Assembly (NCBI GenBank): GCA_002215665.1
Contig: NGFL01000004.1
Span: forward strand, 1 to 33,227
Direction of reading: 5' to 3'
From: a candidate division TA06 bacterium JGI_Cruoil_03_38_101
GTDB lineage: Bacteria; Hydrothermota; UBA3072
DNA: 33,227 nucleotides
The position numbers were made by a program, and so were the translations under genes. Below the pieces are notes generated by a model. It did not search any database. It was not told where the DNA came from and was given only the letters and a program-made list of their open reading frames with translations. Below, in pieces: positions 33,167 through 33,227 of the stretch (position 1 is the stretch's first letter; every line of letters starts with the position of its first letter).

Positions 33167-33227
33167 GAATTAGTTTCTATAATTTGTATTAAAATATATC
33201 TCGGTATTTGACAATTTAATCTCTTTT

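Overview
The 33.2 kb window looks like it comes from a Gram-negative, AT-rich bacterium. A Por/T9SS-like C-terminal tail on the first ORF suggests an FCB-like or candidate-phylum lineage, but I cannot fix the taxon. It divides into four parts. (1) A secreted beta-propeller-like protein (269-2752) ends at a perfect bidirectional terminator. (2) A mobile-element and toxin-antitoxin 'graveyard' (about 2800-5660) holds a 5'-truncated trpS, an MNT nucleotidyltransferase with its HEPN partner cut off after about 9 codons, IS remnants (an rve integrase C-terminus and an IS110-like C-terminus with a strongly structured inverted repeat), a small-protein/nucleotidyltransferase pair, a truncated four-helix-bundle gene, and two copies of a short promoter-bearing repeat. 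(3) A minus-strand cassette of SxtJ-like protein, SGNH-like protein, DUF5989/SxtK-like 53-aa protein (absent from the ORF track) and NodU/CmcH carbamoyltransferase has its own promoter. (4) A large divergently organised saccharolytic locus follows. Its minus arm encodes an SSS symporter with two tiny membrane proteins and an unknown 179-aa protein, then GH3, GalT, GalK, GH2 LacZ, an orphan sugar-binding lipoprotein and GH92. Its plus arm encodes a GH94 cellobiose phosphorylase, a second SSS symporter, a GH130 mannosylglucose phosphorylase, a cellobiose 2-epimerase and a GH5-like mannanase. The most striking observations are a LamG-like domain that appears circularly permuted and inserted inside the GH92 catalytic region, the four-gene Sxt-like cassette, the SSS plus small-protein cassette, and the MITE-like repeat/IS/TA remnants. 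All calls are from reading the sequence; no searches were run.
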